Source: Catenaria anguillulae PL171 (lineage: Eukaryota > Blastocladiomycota > Blastocladiomycetes > Blastocladiales > Catenariaceae). From it: a stretch of DNA of 64,000 nt. Below are positions 24,862-34,959 of the stretch, in pieces; the stretch's first letter is position 1; each line of letters begins with the position of its first letter. Both the position numbers and the translations under genes were made by a program. The notes under the pieces are model-generated. The model saw only the letters and a list, made by a program, of their open reading frames with translations. It was not told the DNA's origin and did no database searches. Location: positions 434,001 through 498,000 of the forward strand of contig MCFL01000016.1 in the NCBI GenBank assembly GCA_002102555.1. The letters are read 5' to 3'.

Positions 24862-25263
24862 TTAGAGGCCGTCGGTGGCCGCTTCGGCCTGGTCTGCATT
24901 CTCGCTTGGCTGCCCGCCATAGAAGTCCATGGCGATCAGACCAGCGACGTCAATCACGGTGGCGGTCCGGGGGTCGGCCGAAGCGAAAGGCGGGGAGGCC
25001 TGCCACGGCGTATTGCAGGGCGAAAATTGCAGAGAAGATTACGAGTTGTACGAAGGTCCATCCCCCAATGTGCACAAGCCCTTTTGGACTGTGTCCCTAC
25101 TTTGCATTGGAGGGTCGAGACATCGAAGCTCGCTCCATCCATCATCAGTTGGATCGGTGCCAGTGATGGTCATAAATGGACGCGCATGCAATTGGACGGG
25201 AACCATTGCTCCGATTATCCCAGAAGCATGGGCGGCCAATGCGATGAGAGCATTTTGACCCAT
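24862..25263 (-). other. Possible small two-helix membrane protein, frame-broken
   Basis: The minus-strand ATG at 25263 opens a hydrophobic segment (ALIALAAHASGIIGAMVPVQ). A second helix (LVHIGGWTFVQLVIFSAIFA) is open one base out of register after an A4-G3 run near 25080. An acidic, protein-like tail ending at 24862 is in the third register. The hydrophobic pattern suggests a real membrane protein, but at least two frame changes are unexplained. It sits in the 1.3-kb gap downstream of receptor copy 4. Confidence 0.3.
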
Positions 25264-25399
25264 GGACTGATCCTTGTCAAGGAATTAGGAGAAATATGGT
25301 TTAATGTTGCCGGCACTCTCATCTGCCGAGCGACACCCATCATTCTGCGAGGTCAACCAGTGACAACCCATGACTCACATGTATCATCACATTTGTCTG

Positions 25400-28300
25400 C
25401 TACCCTGACAATATCTCCGCAGACTCCTCTGCCGATGCAGCAAACGCCTTCAACTCGTCCAACCACTCACGAATCAAACTGATAACTTGAGCACCGCTTG
25501 AGCTCAGCTCCGCGACTTGCCCATTGATAAACGTGAGCCGGAGACTCTGGGTGACACATCCACCATGATTATGCTGCGATGTTGCCTCGACCGACGCGAG
25601 CCGGCCGCGCAAACAAAAAACGCTCCTGAGGCGCGATGAATGATGGGACGGCGAATGTGTGGCCTACGGTCGGTTGGACAAGCACTCGTAAGTGCACAGA
25701 GCACACTGGGAAACCACAAAGTTGGTTTTGAAAAGACAGTATGTAAACAAACCTCGACAATGACCAGAATCCCGTTTCCTCGGATCAGAGTCACAACGCA
25801 AGGAACGCTGGGTTTGAAATCCAAGTGCCGAGCAGATGCAGCCGTGCGACACGCAAATGAAACCGAGCTCTTGAGCAACTCGAGGTTTTTGCTGCCGCCG
25901 CTTGCCGCGTCGTTGATTGACGAAGCATGTGTCAGTGCTGCAGCGGCTGCGGATGTGCGGGTCCCGGTTGTCATGCCTGCATTTGTTTCGCCCATCCATG
26001 CGAGAGATGTGATGGATGTGTCTGGAATAACTCGAGGGAGGACATAGAGTCGAATCACGCCAATGGCTTGGGCAAGGACGACGCCTGTGAGTATGAGAAC
26101 GCGAGTGGATGGGCGAATGCGGTTGACGGCTAGGGCGGTAATCTATGTCATTGCGGATTGATTGACACACGCTGCTGTGGTTAAGTGGTCAAGACAAATT
26201 CAACCTTTGGACTCAGGCGGACATACCGAGACCAAAAACAACACTAGAATCAAGTATACGATCCGTAACACAGGCACCCGATGGACTGTGGATACTTTTT
26301 CAATCACCGCCAGCCGGACGGCAAGGAGGGAATTCACAACCAACAAAATTGTTGGCGTGATCAGCGTCAACATGGCACTTTCTTGCCCAATCCAGCTGAC
26401 CGAGCTCCATGCACAGCCAGCGTACCGATATTCACGACCAATTGTGACGACTGTCGGCTTTGGTGCAGCCACTCCAATGTACAGTCCCGTCATTCCAACC
26501 TGCAGCAACAGCACGGCAAGCAAAAAGAAGCGCATTCGGCGGTGAACATCGGCTGCGACTGTCCGCAGCGGGGTCGCAACCACAAGGTACACTTGCAAGT
26601 CTTGCACAGCCATGATGGACAGCACCGTTGCCCAAGCGAATCCCGGAATTGTCGGTCGCAGCATGCATGTCAAAGCTGACGGCGACCCGAGAAAAACAAG
26701 TGGCCAAACATTCGTTAGTGCGACACCAGCCAGGAGCGCCATGATCAGTTTGGGCGACGCTCGGCGCTGCTCGCGAGACCAGCCTTTGCTGTTAACAAGT
26801 GGGAATCCGGCGGAAAGTGTCAATACTTGCGCGATGCTGGCGATAATGATGGCGACGATTCCCACTGGGCTTCCCCATTCGACTGTCACGGGTGGGCCGA
26901 GCAGATTGATGTTGAGGAGGTTTGCAATATCCCACGTCAGACGATCAAGCGCATCTTCGGGAGTTATGCGGCCAATCAGCATGTTGTGCCAGTGTGTAGA
27001 CAAAAGTGTGGAGACTTGCGGGTATTTGGTTCCGGTGGCCGCAGACGGTCGGGAAACAGGCTAGTAATATTGAGTCGACAACAAATGATTAGCGAGCCCA
27101 TGTGTCATTTTTCACGCATCAGGTCTCGATTGGCACCTTCAAGTTTTGCAGGTCGCAGGCGTTCGCAACTTGGCAGTCTGCCAACACCCGTGTCCGTGAT
27201 GATTGGTGGCCTGCCTCACGGGACCACCACAATTGTGCCTCATCCGAGGTGATGAATTGCAAAACCTTGAATGCGCTTGCAACATTCCTCGAATACTTGT
27301 TGACACCATAGTAATGCGCGCCGTTGGTTGTTTGCCCAAGTGTGTCGAGTGTGAAGCCAGGAATTGGTGCAACAGCACCTACCCCACCGCCTTGAACAGG
27401 AATCCAAGACCGCACGTGCCAATTGCGCATGAAGAGGACCCTTCCTGTTTGCCACGCTCGCGATGATTCGTCTTCGCGGGCCAGTAGAGCAGATTTTGTA
27501 ATGTACCCAAGGTCAATCCAGCGGCGGAGCATACGCATTGAGTTGAGTATTCGACTGCTTGCGGTGGGTCGCTCATGATGGATAGTGTGCCGTCTGGATT
27601 GACCAAGCCGCCTGCGGTTCCCAAAAGCTCCATGATGTTGCACGTCAGTCCCTCGTAAGGTGCGAATTGGCCAGTGTAGCCACTGAGTTGAGTGTTTCCA
27701 AGCGCGTGTTCAAGCGGGAGAATGTGTGCCATGATCTGCTCAACTTGTTGCCACTAAGAAATGGCTTGGACATGGACAGTTAGTGAGATGTAGGAATATT
27801 TAACATCGAAAAACAAAGCACCATGATACCGTTTGTGGAGGGCTGGTGTAGTTGTACTTGTCAAGCAGGTCTTGCGATAGAAGAGTGCGGACGCGGACGA
27901 GCTGAATGGTAAGGCATAGAGCGATCCATTGACAGTTGCTGCATCTGTTAGTCCAGGTGCAAAGCCGCCAACGACAGCTGGGGACAAATACGAGTTGAGC
28001 GGCGTCAAAAGGTCCGTGTAGACAGCTGGCCAGATGACTACATGTAACAGCACACGTTGAGCGATGCCAACTGATTGACCAGACGTTGAGGCATACCGTC
28101 GATAAAGACTCTGGACGGACATTACGGTTCGGACGGGCATGCATGTAAGCAAGAGCTCGAAGAGGACGTGAACATAACAAGGTCATACATGTCCCATGAA
28201 GCTTTCCGTTGATCTCGCAAGGTGTCCAAAATGCCGCTGTATTCTGTGTCAAGGTTACGTGGTTACGTAGGAGGAAAATCCAAACGATTCGGTATGAAGC

Positions 28301-28623
28301 TGGAAAGAATACCATTTACCGTCAATGTTCCTGTCTTCAACATGGCAAGTCCGCAAGTCGGTCAGATATCGTGCGATGGGGAGATTCGATCTGAGCGATT
28401 GTCAAACCATACATACCACATTAGAAAACTCGGCAATTGCTGGGATGCCAGAGCGCAAAGACCACGCGTTTAACACATCTTGAAACTTGCGTTGGTATGG
28501 AGCAAAAGCACCGTCGACCCACAGTAAGCGTATTGGGGCAGTCGTTGGGGCGGCTCCTGCACATACAAGGAGGGCAGACCATGACAACAGGGTCACAAAG
28601 AAACGGGTTGTTGCTTGCGTCAT
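25400..28623 (-). CDS. Solute-binding ectodomain / class C-like 7TM receptor, copy 4 (two single-base breaks)
   Basis: Nine exons on the minus strand: 28623-28417, 28334-28313, 28243-28189, 28110-28097, 28037-27830, 27753-27137, 27060-26227, 26142-25753, 25663-25400. This gives about 870 aa if two apparent missing bases (near 27867-27875 and 27560-27569) are assembly errors. Both change frame in the same direction, and exon lengths then match other copies (209 nt as in copy 1). Motifs: IRLLWVDG, VIWPAVYTDLLTPLN, GYTGQFAPYEGLTCN, LFMRNWHVRSW, hinge SRPSAATGTKYPQVS, TCMLRPTIPG, RYAGCA, GVIRLYVLPRV. The intron before the Cys-pair exon is missing, so the two exons are fused; the pair is kept but spaced differently (DCQVANAC). 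The C-terminal tail is the shortest of the seven. Function as for the other copies. Confidence 0.82.
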
Positions 28624-29340
28624 TTGCGCTGGTGTCGGTTCATCAAGGTATAGATGGAAATTTGGCTCATTGTTTCGTTCATTGCCTTTTGCCCCTTGTT
28701 GAAATGCATGCATGCGCAAGTCGATTGAGCGAAGTGGGTGCCAACTGAATGCAGCACGACTTGGGACGGTCGAGAAACGATGACAACTGACAGCCGCGGA
28801 CAGAGTCACACGCGCCTCTTTCTCCTGTGCTCCGTCCACCTGCGTCACACATAAGCATCTAGGCTTGCAATCCTCGTACATATAGACATTCGTTGCATTA
28901 AAATTGCTATCACTTACGGCGGGCATTGACAACTGAGAGCTTGTTGCCTATGTTCCTGAACGGACGGCAGATACTCTGGTGGTTTTCGCCGTTGCGTGAG
29001 CCTCACGACAGCCCCCTCCATGAAGGAAACGGTTCCAACAACAATATTTCCAGTAGGAATCGCTCAGCAGGCAGTACAATAGTGCGCCTCCTTGCGCTTC
29101 TTGGATGGGCAAACGTGGGAATCGCTTTAGAGTCCTTTGAGGGACGCGTGCCTCAGATCGACCGGGCACGTGACGATACGTGAACAGTTGCCATGTGTTG
29201 AGGTTGGCGTGTCTCGCACACAAGGCCAAGCAGGTTGACAAGAGACTGACCGAAAACGTGCGCAGCCTGGCCGCTCTCTTTGGTTTTCTGATCCGTAACG
29301 TATCCGACAAATCGCTTACCCCCACACCCCAATCATCAAA
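28624..29340. other. Divergent intergenic region, receptor copy 4 / NDPK
   Basis: About 720 nt between divergent starts, expected to contain both promoters. A long minus-strand frame over 28948-29814 is mainly the shadow of the NDPK gene. No repeats or RNA genes are seen. Confidence 0.5.
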
Positions 29341-29916
29341 ATGGAGCGCACCTACATCATGGCCAAGCCCGATGGTACGACCCTGACCGCCCATGTCTCG
29401 CGCCCTGCGAGCAGGCGCCGCCCGCCACCCTTCTGTCCTCCGATGTACCGATCCAGTCCAACTGACGCTGTACCTGATCCATTCTTGTCCTCGTGTTAAC
29501 CAGCCGTCGCCCGCGGCCTCGTTGGCGAGATCATCAAGCGTTTTGAGACCCGTGGCTTCAAGCTCGTTGCTCTCAAGCTCGCCCACCCGACCAAGGAGCA
29601 CCTCGAGCAGCACTACGCTGACCTCAAGGGCAAGGGTTTCTTCCCCTCGCTCATCTCGTACATGCTTTCGGGCCCCGTTGTGGCCATGGTCTGGGAGGGC
29701 AAGAACGTGGTCAAGACTGGCCGTGTGATGCTCGGCGCCACCAACCCCTTCGACTCGCTCCCCGGCACCATCCGTGGTGACTACGCCATTGATGTCGGTC
29801 GCAACATTTGCCACGGTTCTGACTCTGTCGAGTCGGCCAACAAGGAGATTGCCTTGTGGTTCCCCGAGGGTGTGCCCGCCTACAAGCGCGTTGTTGACTC
29901 GCTCATCTACGAGTAA
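29341..29916 (+). CDS. NDK1: Nucleoside diphosphate kinase
   Basis: Exons 29341-29374 and 29504-29916 join in phase 1 across a 129-nt intron (GTACGA...ACCAG) to give 148 aa, the standard length. The start [11 protein letters not shown] joins to [15 protein letters not shown], the canonical N-terminal pattern. The active-site histidine is in [12 protein letters not shown], and the nucleotide-contact arginine region is [19 protein letters not shown]. The enzyme transfers the gamma-phosphate from ATP to other nucleoside diphosphates through a phospho-histidine, supplying GTP, CTP and UTP, and works as a hexamer in the cytosol. No frame problems. Confidence 0.97.
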
Positions 29917-30155
29917 GGTTCTTGTGTCTTGTGTATGTGTAATAATGTTGGAAAGCAGTATTTCGTATCATGCAATGCGCAATCATTGTTGGCAAACCCT
30001 TTTTGTTTTGTGCCTGTATACATTCCGTCCTGCCTCCATCGTGACAGCGGCAACAGCGGTAACCCCTTGAATTGAGGATCACAGAAAGGAAAGAACGGAC
30101 TGAATGATGCACCAAAGGAACCGAAGAACAACAAACCAAGGCATAGCCACTCAAT

Positions 30156-30803
30156 TCACCAATCATCATCGTCCGAATCCAACGCCTTCCTCCGACTAAA
30201 CACCACTTTGGTCTCAGCTTTTGCCTCGCTAATGTTGCCCAACAAGTCAATCAAGTCGTTCTCGGAACCTTGCCCCTCAACTGGCCCGTCTGCGCCATAC
30301 GAATCACCATATCCTCGACGGCACGTGCATTGGCCGGCTTGACAATGGCAATGCGAGCCAGCCGTTCGCGCGCCTCCGTGTCAAGAATTGACATGAGCAT
30401 GGTCTTGCGCATTTCTTCGGCTTTTTCGCCTCGTCGTCCTTGCCGCCGCCAGGGGCATTGCCCGGGGCGCCAGCCATGCCGCCCGGAAGGTCGCCAAAGC
30501 CGCCGGTGCCGCTGCCGGATCCAGAGGCAGCCTGGGGTTGGATTCATTCAAAATGTCAAGGCCGAGCATGGTGAGTGGATTGAGTGCGTGCATTTAGGAA
30601 TTGCGGACGGAGAAGGAAAGGAAATGCGTACTTTGCGGGCTTGGAGCTCGGCCTGAGTGAATCACAAGGATAGCGTGTGCGTACATACAAGGACAGTTGA
30701 AGTGAGATCGTGGTATGTACATAACAGAGCCGTGACAGGTGGCCGTGTCCAAAGAACGGACCATGCGGCGAGCGCGGATTTGGGCAAGTTCAGAGTCGTC
30801 CAT
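30156..30803 (-). CDS. PDCD5: PDCD5-family protein (two single-base breaks)
   Basis: Exons on the minus strand: 30803-30762 (MDDSELAQIRARRM), 30652-30632 (a 21-nt microexon, AELQARK) and 30531-30156. The family hallmarks are the N-terminal helix with AELQ, the triple-helix core (AEEMRKTMLMSILDTEARER, then VKPANARAVEDMVIRMAQTG), the LIDLLGNISE helix, and an acidic C-terminus ending DSDDDW. Reading through needs one extra base in the A5 run at 30422-30426 and one near 30266-30269. Both look like homopolymer undercalls rather than decay, because the flanking protein is perfectly conserved. A Gly/Ala-rich linker of about 30 residues follows the microexon. PDCD5 proteins act in apoptosis and chaperonin-related processes in animals; the fungal role is less clear. 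Confidence 0.9.
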
Positions 30804-31218
30804 GGTATGGTGGTTTGGGGGAATGATGGGGCAATGAAGGTTTCTTCAATCAATGCTTTGGCTTTGTTTTTAGTGCGTATGTATGCATAGCGACTTGGCA
30901 TCAATACCGTCGATAAACCCTGTTGCCTGGAGTGACCTGGACATGTCACATCTCGCATCTCGCAGCCAACACATGCATTCCCTACCATGTCTTTACTTAC
31001 TTATGTGCTGATCGGTGATCGGCGGCGGGTGAATGCAATGCGTTCTGAGAGGCGCCAGCTCATGAACGAAACAACTCGGCAAGCTCAATGATTGTGCCAA
31101 AGAACTCTGAGCCGTATCGCATGCAATCCCGCCTTCGACTCTGACTCTGTGCATACTCGTAGCCACCCCCACCTCGACCGATACTTGATCCCTGACTCTG
31201 CCTAGCGCACCAGCCAGC
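30804..31218. other. Divergent intergenic region, PDCD5 / CSN2
   Basis: About 415 nt between the PDCD5 ATG on the minus strand and the CSN2 ATG on the plus strand. It must hold both promoters. No distinctive motif is recognised. Confidence 0.5.
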
Positions 31219-33157
31219 ATGTCCGACTTTGACGACGACTTCATGGACGGTCCGTGCCTCTTCACCTCGCCTCGTGGCCATTCGCTCGCCATCCACATCC
31301 AACTTCCAACTTCCAAGGAAGCGACTGACTGTCTCGTGTTTGCGAATATCCCATTTGTCCCCTTTGCCAGACGTGGACGAGGCCGACTTTGAGTACGAGG
31401 AGGACGACAGCGAAAACGACGACGATATCGATCTCGAAAACGTCTACTATGGCGCAAAGGCCCTGATCGAGGACGACCAAGAGGAGGCTCTGGCAAAGTT
31501 CCAATCCGTTGTGGACGGCGAGCCCGAGCCTGGCAAATGGTATGTACACGCGCGCACACTCTTCTTGTCTGTTGTCACACCGCCATGCCCATATCCCAAC
31601 ACACTCACTCACCCCACCGTTTCGCACAAATGACGCGCCGCTTTGTTAACCTAGGGCTTTCAAAGCACACAAGCAACTCTTCAAAGTCACCTTCCGATCC
31701 GGCAACCTCCCCGCGGCCCTCACGCACTACCGCAACCTGCTCGCCATTGTACCCACGGCCGTTTCGCGCAACGACTCGGAGAAATCCATCAACAACCTGC
31801 TTGACCTCGTCTCTGGGCAATCCCTGTCTGGCCGCGCCGCCGCACAATGCTCGGACCTGACCTTTCTCGAACACGTCTACTCTGCCACGCTCGACACGCT
31901 CGAGGCCTCAAAAACGACCGGCTGTGGCTCAAGACAAACCTCAAGCTGGCCAAACTGTACCTGGACCGCGGCGAGTACGCTAGATTGGCCAAGGTCATCA
32001 AGTTGCTGCACGCGAAATGCCGCGGTGACGCAGCGGCCACAGGCAACCCGTCCGACGACCAGCGCCAGGGCACCCAGCTGCTCGAGATTTACGCGCTCGA
32101 GATTCAAATGTATTCCCAGACAAAGAACAACAAGAAGCTCAAGGAGTTGTATGCACAGTGCTTGGCCATCAAGAGCGCTATTCCCAGTCCGAGGATCATG
32201 GGCATCATTCGCGAGTGTGGTGGCAAGATGTACATGTCCGAGGGTATGTCCAGGCACTTTTGATTTGTTGGCACATCCAAGATTGGACGGCGCCACTGAC
32301 TCTCCTTGACAACGTGACTCATTGCCGCACACAGGCAACTGGAAGGAAGCAAACGCGGCCTTTTTTGACTCGTTCAAAAACTATGACGACGCAGGCTCGT
32401 CTGCGCGCATCCAAGTGCTCAAGTATCTTGTGCTCTCAAGCATGCTTGCCGAATCCGACATCAACCCGTTTGACTCGCAAGAGACAAAGCCGTACAAGAC
32501 CGACTCTGAAATTGTCGCCATGACCGACCTCGTTGCCGCATACCAGCGCAAGGACATTCGCGAATTCGAAAAGATTCTGCGTAGTGCGTTTTTTTTTTTT
32601 CGTTGTTTACTCGTCCCTACTCCACCCATTGTTGCTCACACTCACCCTTGCTTGTTGATGCGTCCTGTTTCAGAAAACCACGCAACCATCATGTCTGACG
32701 CCTTCATCCGCGAATATATTGACGACGTACTTCGGTCCATCCGGTCGCAAGCCATCGTGTCCATCATCCAGCCCTACACGCGCATGGACCTTGGGTACCT
32801 CGCACAAAACCTTAAGTGGATCGTGACCAAGTCGAAGATTTGGTCGTGATGCTGATTCTCGACGGCAAAATCAATGCCGCCATTGACCAGCAGCACAACC
32901 GCCTCGAGCTGTATCACGAGCGCGTGGCGCATGTGGATCAGGCGGCTGCGGCCGCGGCCGCGGCGGCTGCACAAGCCGGTGCAGCTGAGGCGGGCAAGGC
33001 AGATGATGGAGGTGCGGGGGCGGGCGCGGGGGCAAGTGCCGGGGCCGCGGACGACACACAGAGCATGTATGCCGTCATGAACCAGTGGTGTGGGTCTGTG
33101 ACCAAGGTCAGTGAAACAGTCGTCGGCAAGCTGGCCACGCAGCGGGTAACGGCTTGA
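31219..33157 (+). CDS. CSN2: COP9 signalosome subunit 2 (two single-base breaks)
   Basis: Exons 31219-31249, 31371-31539, 31655-32243, 32335-32580, 32674-33157. It starts [11 protein letters not shown] with an acidic N-terminus. The CSN2/Rpn6-type helical repeats follow with [73 protein letters not shown] and [15 protein letters not shown]. The PCI part has [17 protein letters not shown] and a winged-helix segment. It is a scaffold of the COP9 signalosome, which removes NEDD8 from cullins. Reading through needs one extra A in the run at 31910-31914 and one base near 32814-32817, in the same direction as other breaks in this window. A fungal-specific Ala/Gly-rich insert (about 32935-33050) separates the winged helix from the C-terminal helix. 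Confidence 0.93.
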
Positions 33158-33173
33158 TTTGATTTGATTTGAT
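33152..33173 (+). repeat. Short TTGAT/TGATT tandem repeat at the CSN2 stop
   Basis: About four near-perfect 5-nt units begin at the CSN2 stop codon and run into the 3' region. It is a simple microsatellite with no evident function. Confidence 0.6.
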
Positions 33174-33444
33174 CATGAATATGCGTGTGTGTGTTTCGTG
33201 TAAGTATGTATGGCAGATCCTCATGTCTCTTTTTCTTCTTTTCCCGCCCTGGCGTCGCTTTGCGACAACTTGTTTGAGTTGGAACGGAATCAGCAACACC
33301 TCACCCGATATCACGTGTTCGCGTCTAAACACACACTGCTCGACTGTTTTGACTGCGAAAGTGTGAACACGCGAACATCAAGAATCGTCTGTCCAATTTG
33401 GTGATTCATGAACCATTAACCCAACCATCCACGCATCCTCCACC

Positions 33445-34572
33445 ATGGCATTCTTTGGCCTGACCGTGCAACCCAACCTGCTGGCCGACACGCAGCTGCC
33501 CGCGCCGCTTTCCGTGACCAACGCGGCGCTCCCGCACTCGCTTCGTGACTCGTCGGCAAAGTCGGGCCGCTCGACCGTGTCTGTGTCGATCGAGGATGGC
33601 GAGTTCATTCCGATTTGCACCTTGATTCCGGGCGTTGTTGAGCAGCACAAGCTCGACTTGGTGTTTGAGGAGGGGTCCACGTTGCGGTTGAAGGTTGAGG
33701 GCGGAAACCCCGTCGCGTTGAGCGGCTACTTCCAAAACGATGACGAGGGGTTGGATGAGATGGACGAGGAGGACTTGTTGAGGTTGGCGGCCATGCGTGA
33801 GGCCGAGGAGAACGAGGACGAGGACGAGGATGAGTCGGATGATGAAGGTTCGTTGATTTGTCCTTTGTGACTGAGCTCAAACCAGTCAGGCATTGACTTG
33901 TGGCGTGTTGTACGAGCAGATTTCGATCCCGAGTCCATGCAAGTCGATGGCGAATCCGATGAAGAGGAGGACGACGAGGATGACGAAGAGGAAGAGGTCG
34001 ACACTGCCGCCCTCGAAGCTGCCGTTAAGCGCCAAGTTGCCGAAAAGGCTGCTGCCCAGGTCAAGGCCGATGCCGAAAAGACCAAGAAGGCCGCCGCTGC
34101 CGCTGCCGCCGAGGCCGAGAAGGCCAAGAAGGCTGCCGCTGCCGAGAAGAAGCGCAAGGCCGAGTCGCCTGCTCAGGATGCGGCCGAACCCGCGGCCAAG
34201 AAGTCCAAGGCCGAGCCTCTGCCCAAGCCCGTCACGCTCAAGGGGGGTCTTGTCATTCAAGACTTGACGCCCGCTGACCCGACGGCGCCCCGCGCAAAGG
34301 CCGGCCAGCGCATTGGCATGCGGTACATTGGCAAGCTCAAGAACGGCAAGATCTTTGACCAAAACACCAAGGGCCAGCCATTCTCGTTCAAGCTGGGCAA
34401 GGGCGAAGTCATCTCCGGATGGGATGCTGGTATTCCCGGAATGGCCGTTGGCCAACGTCGTCAGCTCACGATTCCCGCCAAGATGGCTTACGGTAAGCGT
34501 GGTGCCCCGCCCGAGATTCCGCCCAACGCCGACTTGATCTTTGAGGTCAAGTTGTTGCAGATCTACAAGTAA
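33445..34572 (+). CDS. Nucleolar-type FKBP peptidyl-prolyl isomerase
   Basis: Exons 33445-33847 and 33920-34572, joined in phase 1 across a 72-nt intron, give 351 aa. The N-terminal about 95 residues form the nucleoplasmin-like beta domain of Fpr3/Fpr4/FKBP39 proteins ([11 protein letters not shown]...). Acidic Glu/Asp stretches follow on both sides of the intron, then an alternating Ala/Lys/Glu basic-acidic region. The C-terminal FKBP domain has [33 protein letters not shown] and [20 protein letters not shown], with the rotamase pocket residues intact. In yeast these proteins are histone chaperones and proline isomerases acting on histone tails in the nucleolus. The ATG lies in a CACC context. 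Confidence 0.96.
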
Positions 34573-34959
34573 GCGTGCTCGGGTGCCCATGTGTGTTTGT
34601 GTTCAATTCTGTTTCTCGTCGCTTTTTGCTCATGTGGATGTGACGGTTCAATTCAAATACAGTCAATCTCGCACTTGCATGTCTGATTCCACATGGGTCA
34701 AGTGCGACAAGGAGGCGCAACCTATCCCACCAGGAATTGGCGAAACGGGCGGAAACTCTACTCTCTTTTCTTTCCGGGCCGTCTCAACCCCAGCGTCCAG
34801 ACTTACCAAGGTCCAATTTATCAGCTCAAGGATCCACACAAACAAACCTCAGCTCACTTGGCAGGATATGTATGCAAAGCCGATGACAAACGGCGTGAGC
34901 CGTTGAAATCCTCTACATCAGCAAAACTCTCCTCATTCTTATTGCCAGGCGGGTCTGGC
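34573..34959. other. Intergenic, FKBP to frame-broken locus
   Basis: About 390 nt, between convergent 3' ends. Short frames only, nothing recognised. Confidence 0.45.

Noticed and set aside
28948-29814. Minus-strand open frame of 288 codons
   Set aside because: Antisense to NDPK, whose match is decisive.
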